Assembly: GCA_018857735.1 (NCBI GenBank)
Contig: JABMCL010001464.1
Location: forward strand, 2,163,501-2,227,500
Direction of reading: 5' to 3'
Length of the DNA: 64,000 nt
Source of the DNA: Alviniconcha marisindica
Lineage: Eukaryota > Mollusca > Gastropoda > Provannidae
Shown piece after piece: positions 35,601 to 45,284 of this stretch; position 1 is the first letter of the stretch, and every line of letters begins with the position of its first letter. The notes beneath the pieces were generated by a model. That model worked only from the letters and a program-made list of their open reading frames with translations. It was not told the origin of the DNA and did no database searches. A program made the translations under genes and the position numbers.

Positions 35601-38600
35601 CAGCCCAGAGCATTTTCCCATGCTGGCAACAGACACCATTGACTTGGTGTTTCTCTCTAGATTAGCATTGGACAGATATTCTCTCACAGTTGCATGCTGG
35701 TGGTCACTGATGAGCTGCTTGGGCAGCAAAATGTGTGTCCAAGATCAGATTTTGTTAATACCTCTCTGCCGTCTGGCTTCTGGGGCCAAGGAGTTAGAGT
35801 CAGACTCAGCTTTGGGCCTAAGGAGTTAGTCAGACTCAGCTTTGGGGCTAAGGAGTTAGAGTCAGACTCAGCTTTGGGGCTAAGGAGTTAGAGTCAGACT
35901 CAGCTTTGGGGCTAAGGAGTTAGAGTCAGACTCAGCTTTGGGGCTAAGGAGTGAGTCACTGACTCAGCTTTGGGGCAAGGAGTTAGGTCAGACTCAGCTT
36001 TGGGGCTAAGGAGTTAGGTCAGACTCAGCTTTGGGGCTAAGGAGTTAGAGTCAGACTCAGCTTTGGGGCTAAGGAGTTAGTCAGACTCAGCTTTGGGGCT
36101 AAGGAGTTAGAGTCAGACTCAGCTTTGGGGCTAAGGAGTTAGAGTCAGACTCAGCTTTGGGGCTAAGGAGTTAGAGTCAGACTCAGCTTTGGGGCTAAGG
36201 AGTTAGAGTCAGACTCAGCTTTGGGGCTAAGGAGTTAGAGTCAGACTCAGTTTTGGGGCTAAGGAGTTAGAGTCAGACTCAGCTTTGGGGCTAAGGAGTT
36301 AGAGTCAGACTCAGTTTTGGGGCCAAGGAGTTAGAGTCAGACTTAGCTTTGGGGCCAAGGAGTTAGAGTCAGACTAGCTTTGGGGCTAAGGAGTTAGAGT
36401 CAGACTCAGTTTTGGGGCCAAGGAGTTAGAGTCAGACTTAGCTTTGGGGCCAAGGAATTAGAGTCAGACTCAGCTTTGGGGCCAAGGAGTTAGAGTCAGA
36501 CTTAGCTTTGGGGAATGTCTGATGCAGCCAGAATGTTCTTTATGAAACAGAATAGGCTGTTTTCGGGTGTGTTTTTTACTTTATTTTGACTGATTGATAC
36601 CTAAATGTAATACCTCAACAATTAATTGCTTGTTGGGTTTGATTTTTCAGCTGCACTTTGATCTAAAAGATTAAATAATATCTAATAAATGAAGTCATTT
36701 TTGAGTAAAAAAAGGTTCCTTTTGGTTCGGCTCCAGTGCTGCTCTGTTGTGTATAACTGATTTTACGAGACACAGCCATAGCCATTCAGTGCAGTATTCT
36801 TCCAAACAAACAAACCAGACCCAGAACTTGAACTTCTTCTTCTTCTTCTTTTTTTTTTTTTTAATTATCAAAAAAGCATTAAAAGTCCAAACCCATGATA
36901 TATAAAATGCGTAGGTTGTCTGCTGCTGGAGTCTTACAAGCAGGGGAAACAACAAGTCTAAATAAGACCTTGGCACAGTGGAATAAGATTAAGAGTTAAC
37001 ATTTGCTGCTCCCTGTTGTTCTTGTGTTGATTATAAATGAGAGTGGTGTGCAAATTTTGATAGGTTAGTCATAATTATATTAATATCACACTGACTGATG
37101 CTCTTGTCAAACACAGCTTGCTCTTTTATGTGTTTAATGGTTTAATGCTTAGCATGTTTATGATTTGGGTGGGGGGGGGGGGGGGGATGGGTAATAGGCA
37201 GATATTACAAGAGTTCATAAAGTACTGATTTATTGCAGAGAAGTGTGTGCTTTTTGATTCCTGATCCTCTTCTTCTCAGGGCATGTTGTTAGACTGCAGA
37301 CCTGCAGTTGTGTCAAAATAACTGGTCAGGTTTTGTTTAGCTCAGTCTTCAACAGCCTCATGTTTTCCTCCCCAGTTCGGCGCTAGTGGAAACGGAAAGT
37401 GAGGAAGCGACCTTCAACTATCTGGTCGTCTACCAGCAGATCCGGATCAACGGCCTTGATCTTGTTTTGTCCTCCGTTGGCTATGATTGGGAAGGTGAGA
37501 CTTTAGGTTATGCATGGGGGGGAGAAAGGGGGGGCGGGCTGGACATGACTGGGGGGGGGGGGGGGGTGGACATTAGGTGGAGGGGCTGACAGTGAGGGGG
37601 AGGGGGGGGGGCATGGCTGGACATGACTTGGGGGTGGGGAGGTGGACATGACTTGGGGGAGGTGGGGGCGAGGCCGGACATGACTTACTTTGGGGTCAAC
37701 TTTGTGGTGTCTGGTTTCTACCTTGTTAACCATGCTGTCATCTGTGGGTGTTACGAAACCAGAGCTGTACCCCACTCACGTTAGGTTATAGTTATGTTCT
37801 CTGCGTCAGTCTCTGCTTTTTACCCTTTGTTGTTTGTTACGAAACTGGCAGGCCCATTGTCATTTAAAGATTTTAATCATTGCCGTGCAAGACCTGATAC
37901 TTCCTGTTTATCATTTGTAGATGTGAGACTTCATTGTCATCCCTTTAGCCTTTTTGCCATCCACTGCAAGTGTTAAAGACCCAGTGGTCACTCAGTTTCC
38001 TTTCTCTTGTCCACTGTAAAAGCTGGTAAACATCCTGTGCGTGTGTATACACTACCTTAGGTGTTGATGTCTGTATGCGCAAATGTTTTTGTTGGTGTGG
38101 TTGACCTTGTTCCGTCATTCCAGGGGCCAAGAAAAAATTCATGGAATCAGAAGGCGAAACAAAGAAAACAGATACCAAAGATGCGACGCTCGACGGAAAA
38201 AAGAAAACGGATGCCACAGGTGCCAAGCCAGATGCAAAGAAGGGAAAAGATGTCACGGACGCAGAGAAGAAAGCAAACGCCAAGGCAGGTGGCGGAAGGA
38301 AAGAAGACGCCAAGCCAGTTCTCTTGCAGACTCCATTCTCCAGGCCCGCCAAACGGCCCAGCACAACCGAGGTGGGCGGCGGGCCCCTCAAGAAAGACCG
38401 CCCGACATCTTTCCTCAGAGATCAGGGCAGGACACCGCCCCAGAGAGGCAGGGGCGGAGCTCCGAGAGGCAGTCTGCCGCTGAGGGGTGGTGCTCCCAGA
38501 GGAAGGGGCGGAGCCACCCCCATGGGTCGTGGGCGTGCCCTGCTGCCGGACCCAGTTGTGGGGGGAGGGGAGGGTCTTCTGCCCCACCCTGATTCACACC

Positions 38601-41600
38601 ACCCTCCTCCCCTGCTGGCCGTGCCTGCCCAGCCCTCTGTCCATGGGTGTGAGTACCAGTGTTGCTGTGTTGTCTCATTTTGTGTACACAAACCAAACAC
38701 ATCTCTGTGAGTGCCAGTGTCGCTGTGTTGTTGTCTCATTTTGTGTGTATAAACCAAACACATCTGTGTGAGTGCCAGTGTCGCTGTGTTGTTGTCTCAT
38801 TTTGTGTGTATAAACCAAACACATCTGTGTGAGTGCCAGTGTTGCTGTGTTGTTGTCTCATTTTGTGAGTATAAACCAAACACATCTCTGTGAGTGCCAC
38901 TGTTGCTGTGTTGTTGTCTCATTTTGTGTGTGTAAACCAAACACATCTGTGTGAGTGCCAGTGTCGCTGTGTTGTTGTCTCATTTTGTGAGTATAAACCA
39001 AACACATCTGTGTGAGTGCCACTGTTGCTGGGTTGTCTTATTTTGTGAGTATAAACCAAACACATCTCTGTGAGTGCCACTGTTGCTGTGTTGTTGTCTT
39101 ATTTTGTGAGTATAAACCAAACACATCTCTGTGAGTGCCACTGTTGCTGTGTTGTTTTCTCATTTTGTGTACACAAACCAAACACATCTCTGTGTTTGAC
39201 TGTGAGTGCCAGTGTTGCTGTGTTGTCTCATTTCGTGTACACAAACCAAACACATCCCTGTGAGTGCCAGTGTCGCTGTGTTGTCTCATTTCGTGTACAC
39301 AAACCAAACACATCTCTGTGTGTGACTGTGAGTGCCAGTGTCACTGTGTTGTTGACTCATTCTGTGTACACAAACCAAACACATCTCTGTGTGTGACTGT
39401 GAGTGCCAGTGTCACTGTGTTGTTGACTCATTCTGTGTACACAAACCAAACACAGCTCAGTGTGTGACTGTGAGTGCCAGTGTCACTGTGTTGTTGACTC
39501 ATTCTGTGTACACAAACCAAACACATCTCTGTGTGTGACTGTGAGTGCCAGTGTCACTGTGTTGTTGACTCATTCTGTGTACACAAACCAAACACATCTC
39601 TGTGTGTGACTGTGAGTGCCAGTGTCACTGTGTTGTTGACTCATTCTGTGTACACAAACCAAACACATCTCTGTGTGTGACTGTGAGTGCCAGTGTCACT
39701 GTGTTGTTGACTTATTCTGTGTACACAAACCAAACACAGCTCAGTGTGTGACTCTGTGGGCCTTGGTATTAGGTGTGTTTTGTCCACTCAGTTACTTCGA
39801 TAATTTGCAATTTTTGGGCCTTGGTGTGTTTTGACCACTCAGTTACTTCGATATTTTGTAATTTTTGGGCCTTGGTATTAGATGTGTTTTGTCCACACAG
39901 TTGCTTAGTCAATTTGTAATTTTTGGGCCTTGGTATTAGGTGTGTTTTGTCCACACAGTTACTTAGTTAATTTGTAATTTCTTCCTGTTGATGTCAGAAG
40001 ACAGTGCCACTCACAGTGACAATGTATCCAAACAAGACCAAGGTTTCTAGAATGATTTTAAAGTCACATTTGGAGCCATCAGAACTATATCTTCTCAGCA
40101 AAAATATATCTTAAAAGAATAGACGAAGCACGTAAGTGTGCCAAGGGATTTCAGTCGGGGAATATTTCAGTCACTTTGTCTAAGGCAAGCATTTCATTTT
40201 AAGCATTGCGTGGTGAGCGAGTGTTTCTGCATTCACTGTTGACGTTTTCAGTGCATGAAGCAGACATGATGCTGAGCCACGACCTTGACCCCCACACAGC
40301 AGAGCTGCAGCAGATTCAGCAGCGGCTGGAGTCCCAGGTGCTGGAGACGCGAGCCAGCCTGGTGCGAGCGGTTCGCCAGGCGGAGGTGGAGGCGCTGGAG
40401 GCAGAGCTGGAGAGTCGACTGGCCCAGCTGGACCAGGCCCACAGGACGGGGATGGCTGGCCGGCCCCGCAGGCCTCTGGTAGGTAGTGGGGCCTGCATTG
40501 CTTGCCGCTGTTCTTCACTGGTAGTGGGGCCTGTATTGCTTGCCGCTGTTCTTCACTGGTAGTGGGGCCTGCATTGCTTGCCGCTGTTCTTCACTGGTAG
40601 TGGGGCCTGCATTGCTTGCCGCTGTTCTTCACTGGTAGTGGGGCCTGCATTGCTTGCCGCTGTTCTTCACTGGTAGTGGGGCCTGCATTGCTTGCCGCTG
40701 TTCTTCACTGGTAGTGGGGCCTGCATTGCTTGCCGCTGTTCTTCACTGGTAGTGGGGCCTGCATTGCTTGCCGCTGTTCTTCACGGTAGTGGGGCCTGCA
40801 TTGCTTGCCGCTGTTCTTCACGGTAGTGGGGCCTGCATTGCTTGCCGCTGTTCTTCACTGGTAGTGGGGCCTGCATTGCTTGCCGCTGTTCTTCACTGGT
40901 AGTGGGGCCTGCATTGCTTGCTGCTGTTCTTCACTGGTAGTGGGGCCTGCATTGCTGGGACATGCTTGTCACTGTTCTTCACCTTGATCGGTAGTGTGGC
41001 CTGCATTGCTGTCTTTATCAGTAGTGTGGCCTACATTGTTAGCACATTGCTATCTTCATCAGTAGTGTGGCCAACATTGCTATCTTCATCAGTATTGTGG
41101 CCTGCATTGCTGTCTTCATCAGTAGTGTGGCCAACACTGCTATCTTCATCAGTATTGTGGCCTGCGTTGCTGTCTTCATCAGTAGTGTGGCCTGCATTGC
41201 TATCTTCATCAGTAGTGTGGCCTACATTGCTATCTTCATCAGTAGTGTGGCCCATATTGCTATCTTCATCGTTGGTGTGGCCTAATTTCTGTCTTCATCA
41301 GTAGTGTGGCCCAATTGCTATCTTCATCAGTAGTGTGGCCTACATTGCTATCTTCATCAGTAGTGTGGCCAACATTGCTATCTTCATCAGTATTGTGGCC
41401 TACTGTTCTTCTTCATCAGTAGTGTGGCCTTCATTGCTATCTTCATCAGTAGTGTGGCCTACATTGCTATCTTCATCAGTAGTGTGCCCATCTTGCATAT
41501 CTTCACTCGTTGGGGTGGCCTAAAGTTGTCTTCATCGTAGTGTGGCAACACATTGGGGTACTCTTCTCGTTTGTTTCTTAAATTGCATCTTGCAAGTGTG

Positions 41601-44293
41601 AGCAAATGATGACCAGGCATGCTAAGCCACTGTTCTTCATTTATCGTTGGGGTGGCCTTCATTGCTATCTTCATCGGTAGTGTGGCCTACATTGCTGGTA
41701 CATGCTTGCTGCTGTTCTTCATCTTAAATCTCACTGGAAAGGGGGGGAGACAAAAGGGAGTGAATTGCATTGCTAGCAACACATGGGGTCTCTTTTGTTT
41801 GTTTTTAAATGGATGTTGCTGTGATTGTGCAGATGATGACCGGTCCAGATAAGCTGGTGCTGTGATTGTGCAGATGATGACCGGTCCAGATAAGCTGGTG
41901 CTGTGATTGTGCTGATGATGACCGGTCCAGATCAGCTGTGCTGTGATTGTGCAGATGATGACCGGTCCAGATCAGCTGGTGCTGTGATTGTGCAGATGAT
42001 GACCAGTCCATATAAGCTGGTGCTGTGATTGTGCAGATGGTGACTGGTCCAGATCAGCTGATGCTGTGATTGTGCAGACGATGACCGGTCCAGATCAGCT
42101 GATGCTGTGATTGTGCAGATGATGACCAGTCCAGATCGGCTGGTGCTGTGATTGTGCAGATGATGACCGGTCCAGATCAGCTGGTGCTGTGATTGTGCAG
42201 ATGATGACCGGTCCAGATCAGCTGGTGCTGTGATTGTGCAGATGATGACCGGTCCAGATCAGCTGGTGCTGTGATTGTGCAGATGATGACCGGTCCAGAT
42301 CAGCTGATGCTGTGATTGTGCAGATGATGACCGGTCCAGATCAGCTGATGCTGTGATTGTGCAGATGATGACCGGTCCAGATCAGCTGGTGCTGTGATTG
42401 TGCTGCATTGCTGTTATCGGCACCTTCTTGTCCTTTACCCAGAACACTGGGGCTGAAGCCGAATGTTGCGTTAAGAACTGAGAGTCCCGTGTCAGGATAG
42501 CTTTCAGTTGCGTTGATCTTTTCATGACGTGACAGGCACCATTATTGAAATCCCAGTATTTAATGCGTCAGTGCCAGAATTCCTGGTGCCCTTGTGATAC
42601 AAGTTGTATCTATGACAGTACATGCAGATGTTAGGGAAACAGTTGCACACGCTACTGTCTCACCCAGCACTGGCTGAACCTCTGGGCTTTTTTAGCTGAG
42701 AAACACAAAGAAAAGAAAGGGATGGTGGTGTGGAGACGTGTTGGTTGCTGACTCAGGATTTCGCTGTTTGGCAGGACTACGCTGAGGATGTGGAGCGCCC
42801 AAGAGAAGCTCCCCGGCGAGCTCTGTTGCACCTGGAAGGCCGTCCACGTCTAGAGCGTGAGGATTTGGTGGACGAACAGGTGGATTATCGACGTGCACGC
42901 CCCCCGCCAGCGCTGGAACGAGACTATGTGTCCCGGGACTACCCCCGAGACAGAAGGGAGGAAGACTACGGAGAGCAAAGGTGTGTTGGGGTGGGTGAGG
43001 GGGAGGGGTGTGTGTGGTGTGTGTGCGTGCGTGTGTGTGTGTGTGGTGTGTGTGTGTGTGTATCTGCGTGTGCGTGCGTGCGTGCATACATGCATGTGTG
43101 CAAGCATGTGCACATATTTGTGTGTATGTGTCTGTCTGTCTGCATGTGTGTGTGTGTGGGTGGGTGTGTATGTGTGAACAATGGGGGGTGGGGGTGGGGT
43201 TACTGATTGAAATGTGGGCATGAGCATGTACTACAACTTGATCCTACCCACTGTCAAAAGACTGCATTATAATCTCAAGATGGTGGATGTATGGGTGGGG
43301 GTGTTGTTCCTTGTTTTGTTTTGTTTTTGGGTTTTTTAAGTTGCAGGGTAAGACATTGGTACTGCATCTTGGTCATCTTTATTATGTGTATGAGGCAATG
43401 TAATCGGTCAGGGATAGTGTGCAGACTAATTTTGAGTACTGTTAGTTTCTTTAGCTCAGGTGAAATTGTTTTTGCCCCCCCTCCCCCACCCCCCAACCAA
43501 AATAGGATCGAAAATACCATTATGCATACCACTGTTTGTTAATGATATAAGATGTGTGTGTGTGTGTGCGCACTTTCAGACCATCTGTCCTCCCAAGACC
43601 TTACCTCTTGAAGGCGCCAGAGATGGGAGTGGCACGGGAGGAAAAAGACCCCTACGCAGCCCCTGCTGTCTACAGTTATGAGCACTCTTCTTCCCGCTCC
43701 CGCCTTGAGCCAGACCGAGAAGACCGGCATGTGTTGCTGAGCCGCGGTGCTGTTGGGGAGAGACCCAGGTGGGTTGTATGGCTGGCGTCTTCCTTAGTGC
43801 TGTGCTACAACTGCTTTTCGGTTGACTGGCAGTTTTCTGCATTTTTTTAATTTATTTTTTTACTGCTGTTTTACGATAGCTTCCAACAGAAGGGGGGAAA
43901 AGAAAGCACCTTTCTGCCGAATAATTTCGCCCTGATATTTCTGCACTGGTTGACTGGGTGTAAAGCGTGGCAGTGAAAGGGTTAATATTATAATCGTGAC
44001 AATGGCAATATGTTGGCATCTCATCTGTGAAGTGATGGATGTACATGCATTCATGTACAATGAGTTCAAGGTGAGTATGGATCAAATAAATTTTTGAATC
44101 TTGAAAACTGTGATCTTGAGTGAGTAAGTAAGTAACTTGGTGTTTTGCGCCCAGTCTTGAACATTTTCTAGTGTAAATAAAGGCAACAGTAACACCACAT
44201 TCTGTTCAGAATTTTCGGCTTTCTTGAAACCTTTGGCACAAATACATATGTAAACACATGCATAATTAAATGTAACCCAGTTTATTATGGACA

Positions 44294-44361
<68 letters not shown>

Positions 44362-44730
44362 AAATGTTTTGTCTTGAATGTTTGATAAAACTTAGTGACT
44401 TTTTTTAGACACAGGTTTGTAGAACCCTGTGTTGTGAAAGGTGCCCTTTTCCGCCATACAGCAGTCAGATCTGTTCACTCAGGTTCAAAAGTTAATCAAT
44501 TTATTTTTATTTTTACAAACACCTCACTACTGGTTCCTCTTCTCTGTGCTTGCAGGCCAGGTTTTCCAGAAGAAAGGGGCGGGCCCAGGAGTCGTGAGAG
44601 CTATGACTACGAAGGTCGAGAACCCAGAAGACCCGCTGCCTACCCGGTGGGTCATGGAGGTTACGAGGAGGAGGGCAGAAGAGCTCCGCCTCCAGCCAGA
44701 TACAGAGATGAATACGATCAGCGTTTCTGA
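18946..44730 (+). CDS. Nuclear RNA-binding protein: SR-like N-terminus, RRM, RGG boxes, coiled coil
   Basis: Coding exons: 18946-19906, 20501-20630, 21886-22067, 24580-24680, 32489-32736, 37376-37494, 38124-38648, 40252-40478, 42775-42980, 43580-43768, 44556-44730. They sum to 3063 nt (1020 codons plus stop) with every phase matching. Residues 1-~320 are S/R/D/E-rich (MSQSRSRSGRGSPSSR; an acidic block; an RD/RE-rich run). About 321-460 is a predicted globular part (DYYPWQVRVHPVSKMD; FLLKDRDGIQKFMRKILW). A KGRPRKKKRKRQQ stretch ends near 458. An RRM follows at ~505-575, then a Lys/Asp-rich linker, RGG/RG repeats (~680-720), a coiled coil (~755-830) and an R/D/E/Y tail ending RYRDEYDQRF. It is likely an hnRNP/SR-type nuclear pre-mRNA binding protein. 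I cannot match it to a named family. An upstream coding exon is not excluded, because the frame stays open from the acceptor at 18923. Confidence 0.85.
20825..20894. repeat. (GT)n microsatellite
   Basis: A GT run with one or two breaks, 200 bp downstream of the donor at 20630 in the RRM gene. Confidence 0.95.
21655..21790 (+). repeat. Dispersed GTAAGTCATTTGG repeat, two tandem copies
   Basis: GTAAGTCATTTGGAGATTTA / CGCCCAGTCAACCATTGTGG and a second copy at about 21726-21770 resemble the elements at 10105 and 44119. The sequence lies in the intron just before exon 21886-22067. Confidence 0.6.
22853..23574 (+). pseudogene. Decayed hAT-type transposase N-terminus
   Basis: Reading frames at 22853-23044 (MSNSRQKRKAHEMNDKSED) and 23182-23574 (zinc-finger-like C-x2-C, H-x-H pattern, then VADVKMCEMITDLNLPLATT) are separated by stops and possible intron-like sequence. 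The second frame ends in GT-rich tandem repeats with no DDE core or dimerisation domain. Not expected to be functional. Confidence 0.65.
23560..23850. repeat. ~120-bp tandem duplication at the hAT element 3' region
   Basis: GAATTTGTTTTTGTTGAGTA, CACATGTTGTATCACGCACA and GTGAGGCTGTATGCTCTGGA each occur twice (starts near 23627 and 23747). A more diverged third unit precedes them. Confidence 0.85.
24580..24680 (+). CDS. RRM-gene exon with alternative donors around a basic AT-hook/NLS-like stretch
   Basis: After TCGTCCCCAG the exon reads AVFQLNNTRARQLIKTYYPT and then PKGRPRKKKRKRQQ up to CAG|GTATGA (24680, phase 0). An internal donor AAAG|GTAGGC (24645, phase 1) would remove the basic stretch. 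The long form joins the phase-0 acceptor at 32489 (with a C-tract). The short form would need the phase-1-compatible acceptor ATGACAG ending at 32463. Both pairings keep the frame. GRP flanked by K/R is the core of an AT-hook and doubles as an NLS. Confidence 0.65.
25350..25600. repeat. 42-bp minisatellite, six copies
   Basis: The unit is TGCTGATCAGATACTGTCAG then CATCGCTGTGCAGACCGTGC and two further bases. The 42-bp period (14 codons) keeps all frames open on both strands, which explains the long repetitive ORFs here. Confidence 0.95.
27340..27800. repeat. ~38-bp minisatellite, about 12 copies
   Basis: The unit is AAAGATCTGCACGTTTGCTG then CTGATGCGATCAGACATC. Later copies drift to GATGATGCAATCAAGCAT. 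Confidence 0.95.
28600..29150. repeat. 33-bp and 21-bp interleaved minisatellite
   Basis: GATGCCCATGTTCCAACACC and ACATCTGAATACT units alternate with shortened GATGCCCATGTTCCAGCACC and GCATCT units. Periods are multiples of three, which gives long spurious frames on both strands. Confidence 0.95.
29559..29615. repeat. (TA)n microsatellite
   Basis: A pure TA run of about 28 units just upstream of the SINE-2 insertion at 29649. Confidence 0.95.
29639..29975 (-). mobile_element. SINE-2, full length, with 10-bp target-site duplication
   Basis: On the minus strand: tRNA-like head GAGCCGGTTTGGCCTAGCGG (A-box-like), B-box-like GGTTCGATACC, the body, then GTTTCTGTGGACGTTAAGCA and a (TTAC)n tail. 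TGAATCCAAG occurs at both borders (29639-29648 and 29966-29975). A related empty site is present near 31757. It lies in the RRM-gene intron. Confidence 0.93.
30770..31110. repeat. ~38-bp minisatellite, about 8 copies
   Basis: The unit is CCACAAACTCTCAACACAGT then TTGTCTTGATAATTGCT. Some copies carry TTTGTATTTGATAATT. Confidence 0.92.
31690..31790. repeat. Paralogous copy of the 29543-29648 segment, lacking SINE-2
   Basis: TAGCATCGCTTTTAAT, then a simple tract, then CAACCATTGAAGGAATCCAA corresponds to TAGCATCGCTTTTAAT, (TA)n, CAACCATTGAATGAATCCAA at 29543-29648. Here the sequence runs on without the SINE. Confidence 0.7.
31938..32215. repeat. ~138-bp tandem duplication
   Basis: ACAACACCACCAAAGGAAAC, CAATGCTTTTCAC and TATATGGCGCATAAAA each occur twice (31938 onward and 32076 onward). 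It ends about 270 bp before exon 32489-32736. Confidence 0.88.
32489..37494 (+). CDS. Two exons encoding the split RRM
   Basis: Exon 32489-32736 ends GCCAG|GTAAGT in phase 2; exon 37376-37494 starts after CCTCCCCAG. Joined, they give an RRM pattern: beta-1 SLYVNNV (RNP2-like), helix STDLMKAIF, beta-2 ALKISVAK, beta-3 SSALVETES, helix EATFNYLVVYQQ, beta-4 RINGLDLVLS. The RNP1 site (SSALVETES) lacks the usual G-F/Y-x-F/Y aromatics, so RNA contact may be atypical. The intron splits the domain between beta-2 and beta-3. Confidence 0.75.
33000..35780. other. Intron segment, no gene recognised
   Basis: Part of the intron 32737-37375. It contains a short dispersed repeat at 33708-33772 (also at 44170-44243), three ~60-bp repeats near 34500-34650 and a G run near 35443. 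I see no coding exon with supporting splice sites. Confidence 0.5.
33708..33772 (+). repeat. Dispersed repeat shared with 44170-44243
   Basis: GTGTAAATAAAxxCAACAGTAACACCACAT and CTGTTCAGAATTTxCGGCTT / TCTTGAAACCTTT occur at both sites in the same orientation. Both lie within introns of the RRM gene. Confidence 0.85.
35780..36515. repeat. ~33-bp minisatellite, about 23 copies
   Basis: The unit is TTTGGGGCTAAGGAGTTAGA then GTCAGACTCAGC, with a few copies shortened by 2-5 bp. It lies in the RRM-gene intron before exon 37376-37494. Confidence 0.95.
38124..38648 (+). CDS. RRM-gene exon coding Lys-rich linker and RGG boxes
   Basis: It reads AKKKFMESEGETKKTDTKD onward as K/D/A-rich sequence, then RPAKRPSTTE and RG/RGG clusters (GRGGAPRGS, RGGAPRGRGG, MGRGR), then a Pro/His-rich end. 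RGG boxes bind RNA and are common arginine-methylation sites. The donor is GGGT|GTGAGT (38648), immediately followed by a minisatellite that repeats GTGAGT. Confidence 0.85.
38649..39750 (+). repeat. Donor-anchored 61-70-bp minisatellite, about 17 copies
   Basis: It starts exactly at the 5' splice site of exon 38124-38648. The unit is GTGAGTGCCAGTGTCGCTGT, GTTGTTGTCTCATTTTGTG, TACACAAACCAAACACATCT, CTGTGT. Almost every unit therefore carries a perfect GTGAGT preceded by T/C-T-G-T. Later copies gain an 8-bp GTGTGACT insertion before GTGAGT. Confidence 0.93.
39752..39985. repeat. ~62-bp repeat, four copies
   Basis: The unit is TTTTTGGGCCTTGGTATTAG then GTGTGTTTTGTCCACACAGT and TACTTAG-TTAATTTGTAA. 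It follows directly after the donor-anchored array. Confidence 0.9.
40252..40478 (+). CDS. RRM-gene exon coding an amphipathic coiled coil
   Basis: It begins after GACGTTTTCAG and reads HEADMMLSHDLDPHTAELQQ and then a heptad-like QRLESQVLETRASLVRAVRQ and EVEALEAELESRLAQLDQ, a predicted dimerisation helix. The donor is CCTCTG|GTAGGT; a 38-bp minisatellite starts at that donor. Confidence 0.85.
40479..40960 (+). repeat. Donor-anchored 38-bp minisatellite, about 12 copies
   Basis: The first unit starts at the donor of exon 40252-40478 (CTG|GTAGGTAGTGGGGCC). The unit is GGTAGTGGGGCCTGCATTGC then TTGCCGCTGTTCTTCACT, so ACTGGTAGTG recurs at each join. The copies are nearly identical, which implies recent expansion. 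Confidence 0.95.
41020..41520. repeat. 30-bp minisatellite, about 15 copies
   Basis: The unit is GCTATCTTCATCAGTAGTGT then GGCCTACATT. It shares GTGTGGCCTxCATTGCT with the neighbouring 38-bp array, suggesting the two arose from the same seed. Confidence 0.93.
41805..42410. repeat. 41-bp minisatellite, about 14 copies
   Basis: The unit is GATGATGACCGGTCCAGATC then AGCTGGTGCTGTGATTGTGCA. It is the third array in the same 2.3-kb intron (40479-42774). Confidence 0.95.
42775..44730 (+). CDS. Last three exons of the RRM gene (R/D/E/Y-rich tail)
   Basis: Exons 42775-42980, 43580-43768 and 44556-44730 join with phases 2 and 2. They encode DYAEDVERPREAPRR, DYVSRDYPRDRREEDYGEQR, a Y/S-rich piece and ESYDYEGREPRR...ARYRDEYDQRF, stop TGA at 44728-44730. 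Arg/Tyr/Asp-rich disordered tails of this type are typical of hnRNP-like proteins. Confidence 0.85.
42990..43180. repeat. GT-rich microsatellite following the 42980 donor
   Basis: GTGTGT interspersed with GCGTGC and GCATGT, beginning about 20 bp after the donor of exon 42775-42980. Confidence 0.9.
44119..44160 (+). repeat. Dispersed GTAAGTAACTTGGTGTTT fragment
   Basis: GAGTAAGTAAGTAACTTGGT and GTTTTGCGCCCAGTC resemble the elements at 10105 and 21655. It is followed at once by the repeat shared with 33708. Confidence 0.6.
44296..44360. repeat. (CT)n microsatellite
   Basis: A CT run of about 30 units in the intron before the last RRM-gene exon. Confidence 0.95.
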
Positions 44731-45104
44731 CGTGTCAGCGCCCAGTCGATGCTTGAGACTCTGTGTGTGTCAGAATCACTTTTGTTGTGTGGTGATGTTT
44801 GCTTTGTGAGCTGCAGGTAAAGTGAATGTCACTGTCTTCTGTTTACAAGTTTCAAGGGTTTTTTAAGCATTGAGACACCCCTTCCTCTTTCCGTCTTTAC
44901 CTGTGTGAATGGGAGAGGACATGACCCAGAAGTATATATATCCATTTGAATTAATTGTTGTTATATATGACAGTAGTAACTTACATTTTCAAAGCACCCT
45001 TTCGCACAAGGGCTTATAGTGGTTTACAATTATGAACGACATCTACAATTACAAAATACACAAGCACCATAGATGTATTGATTCAAGCAGACATAACCTG
45101 CTCA

Positions 45105-45144
<40 letters not shown>

Positions 45145-45284
45145 CTGCCAATCAGTATCGTGTTGGAAAGAGACGAGTTTGGAGTGTTGATTTAAAGGAA
45201 CAGGCTGATTTAGAAAATTGGCCTCTTTATATGAGAAAGGCCCAGCCCAGTATGATCTACCACCGAACAAAAATGGGCCAGATT

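Noticed and set aside
38061..38592. Alternative-frame ORFs overlapping the RGG exon
   Set aside because: They are shadows of the phase-consistent exon 38124-38648; the chosen frame joins both neighbours correctly.
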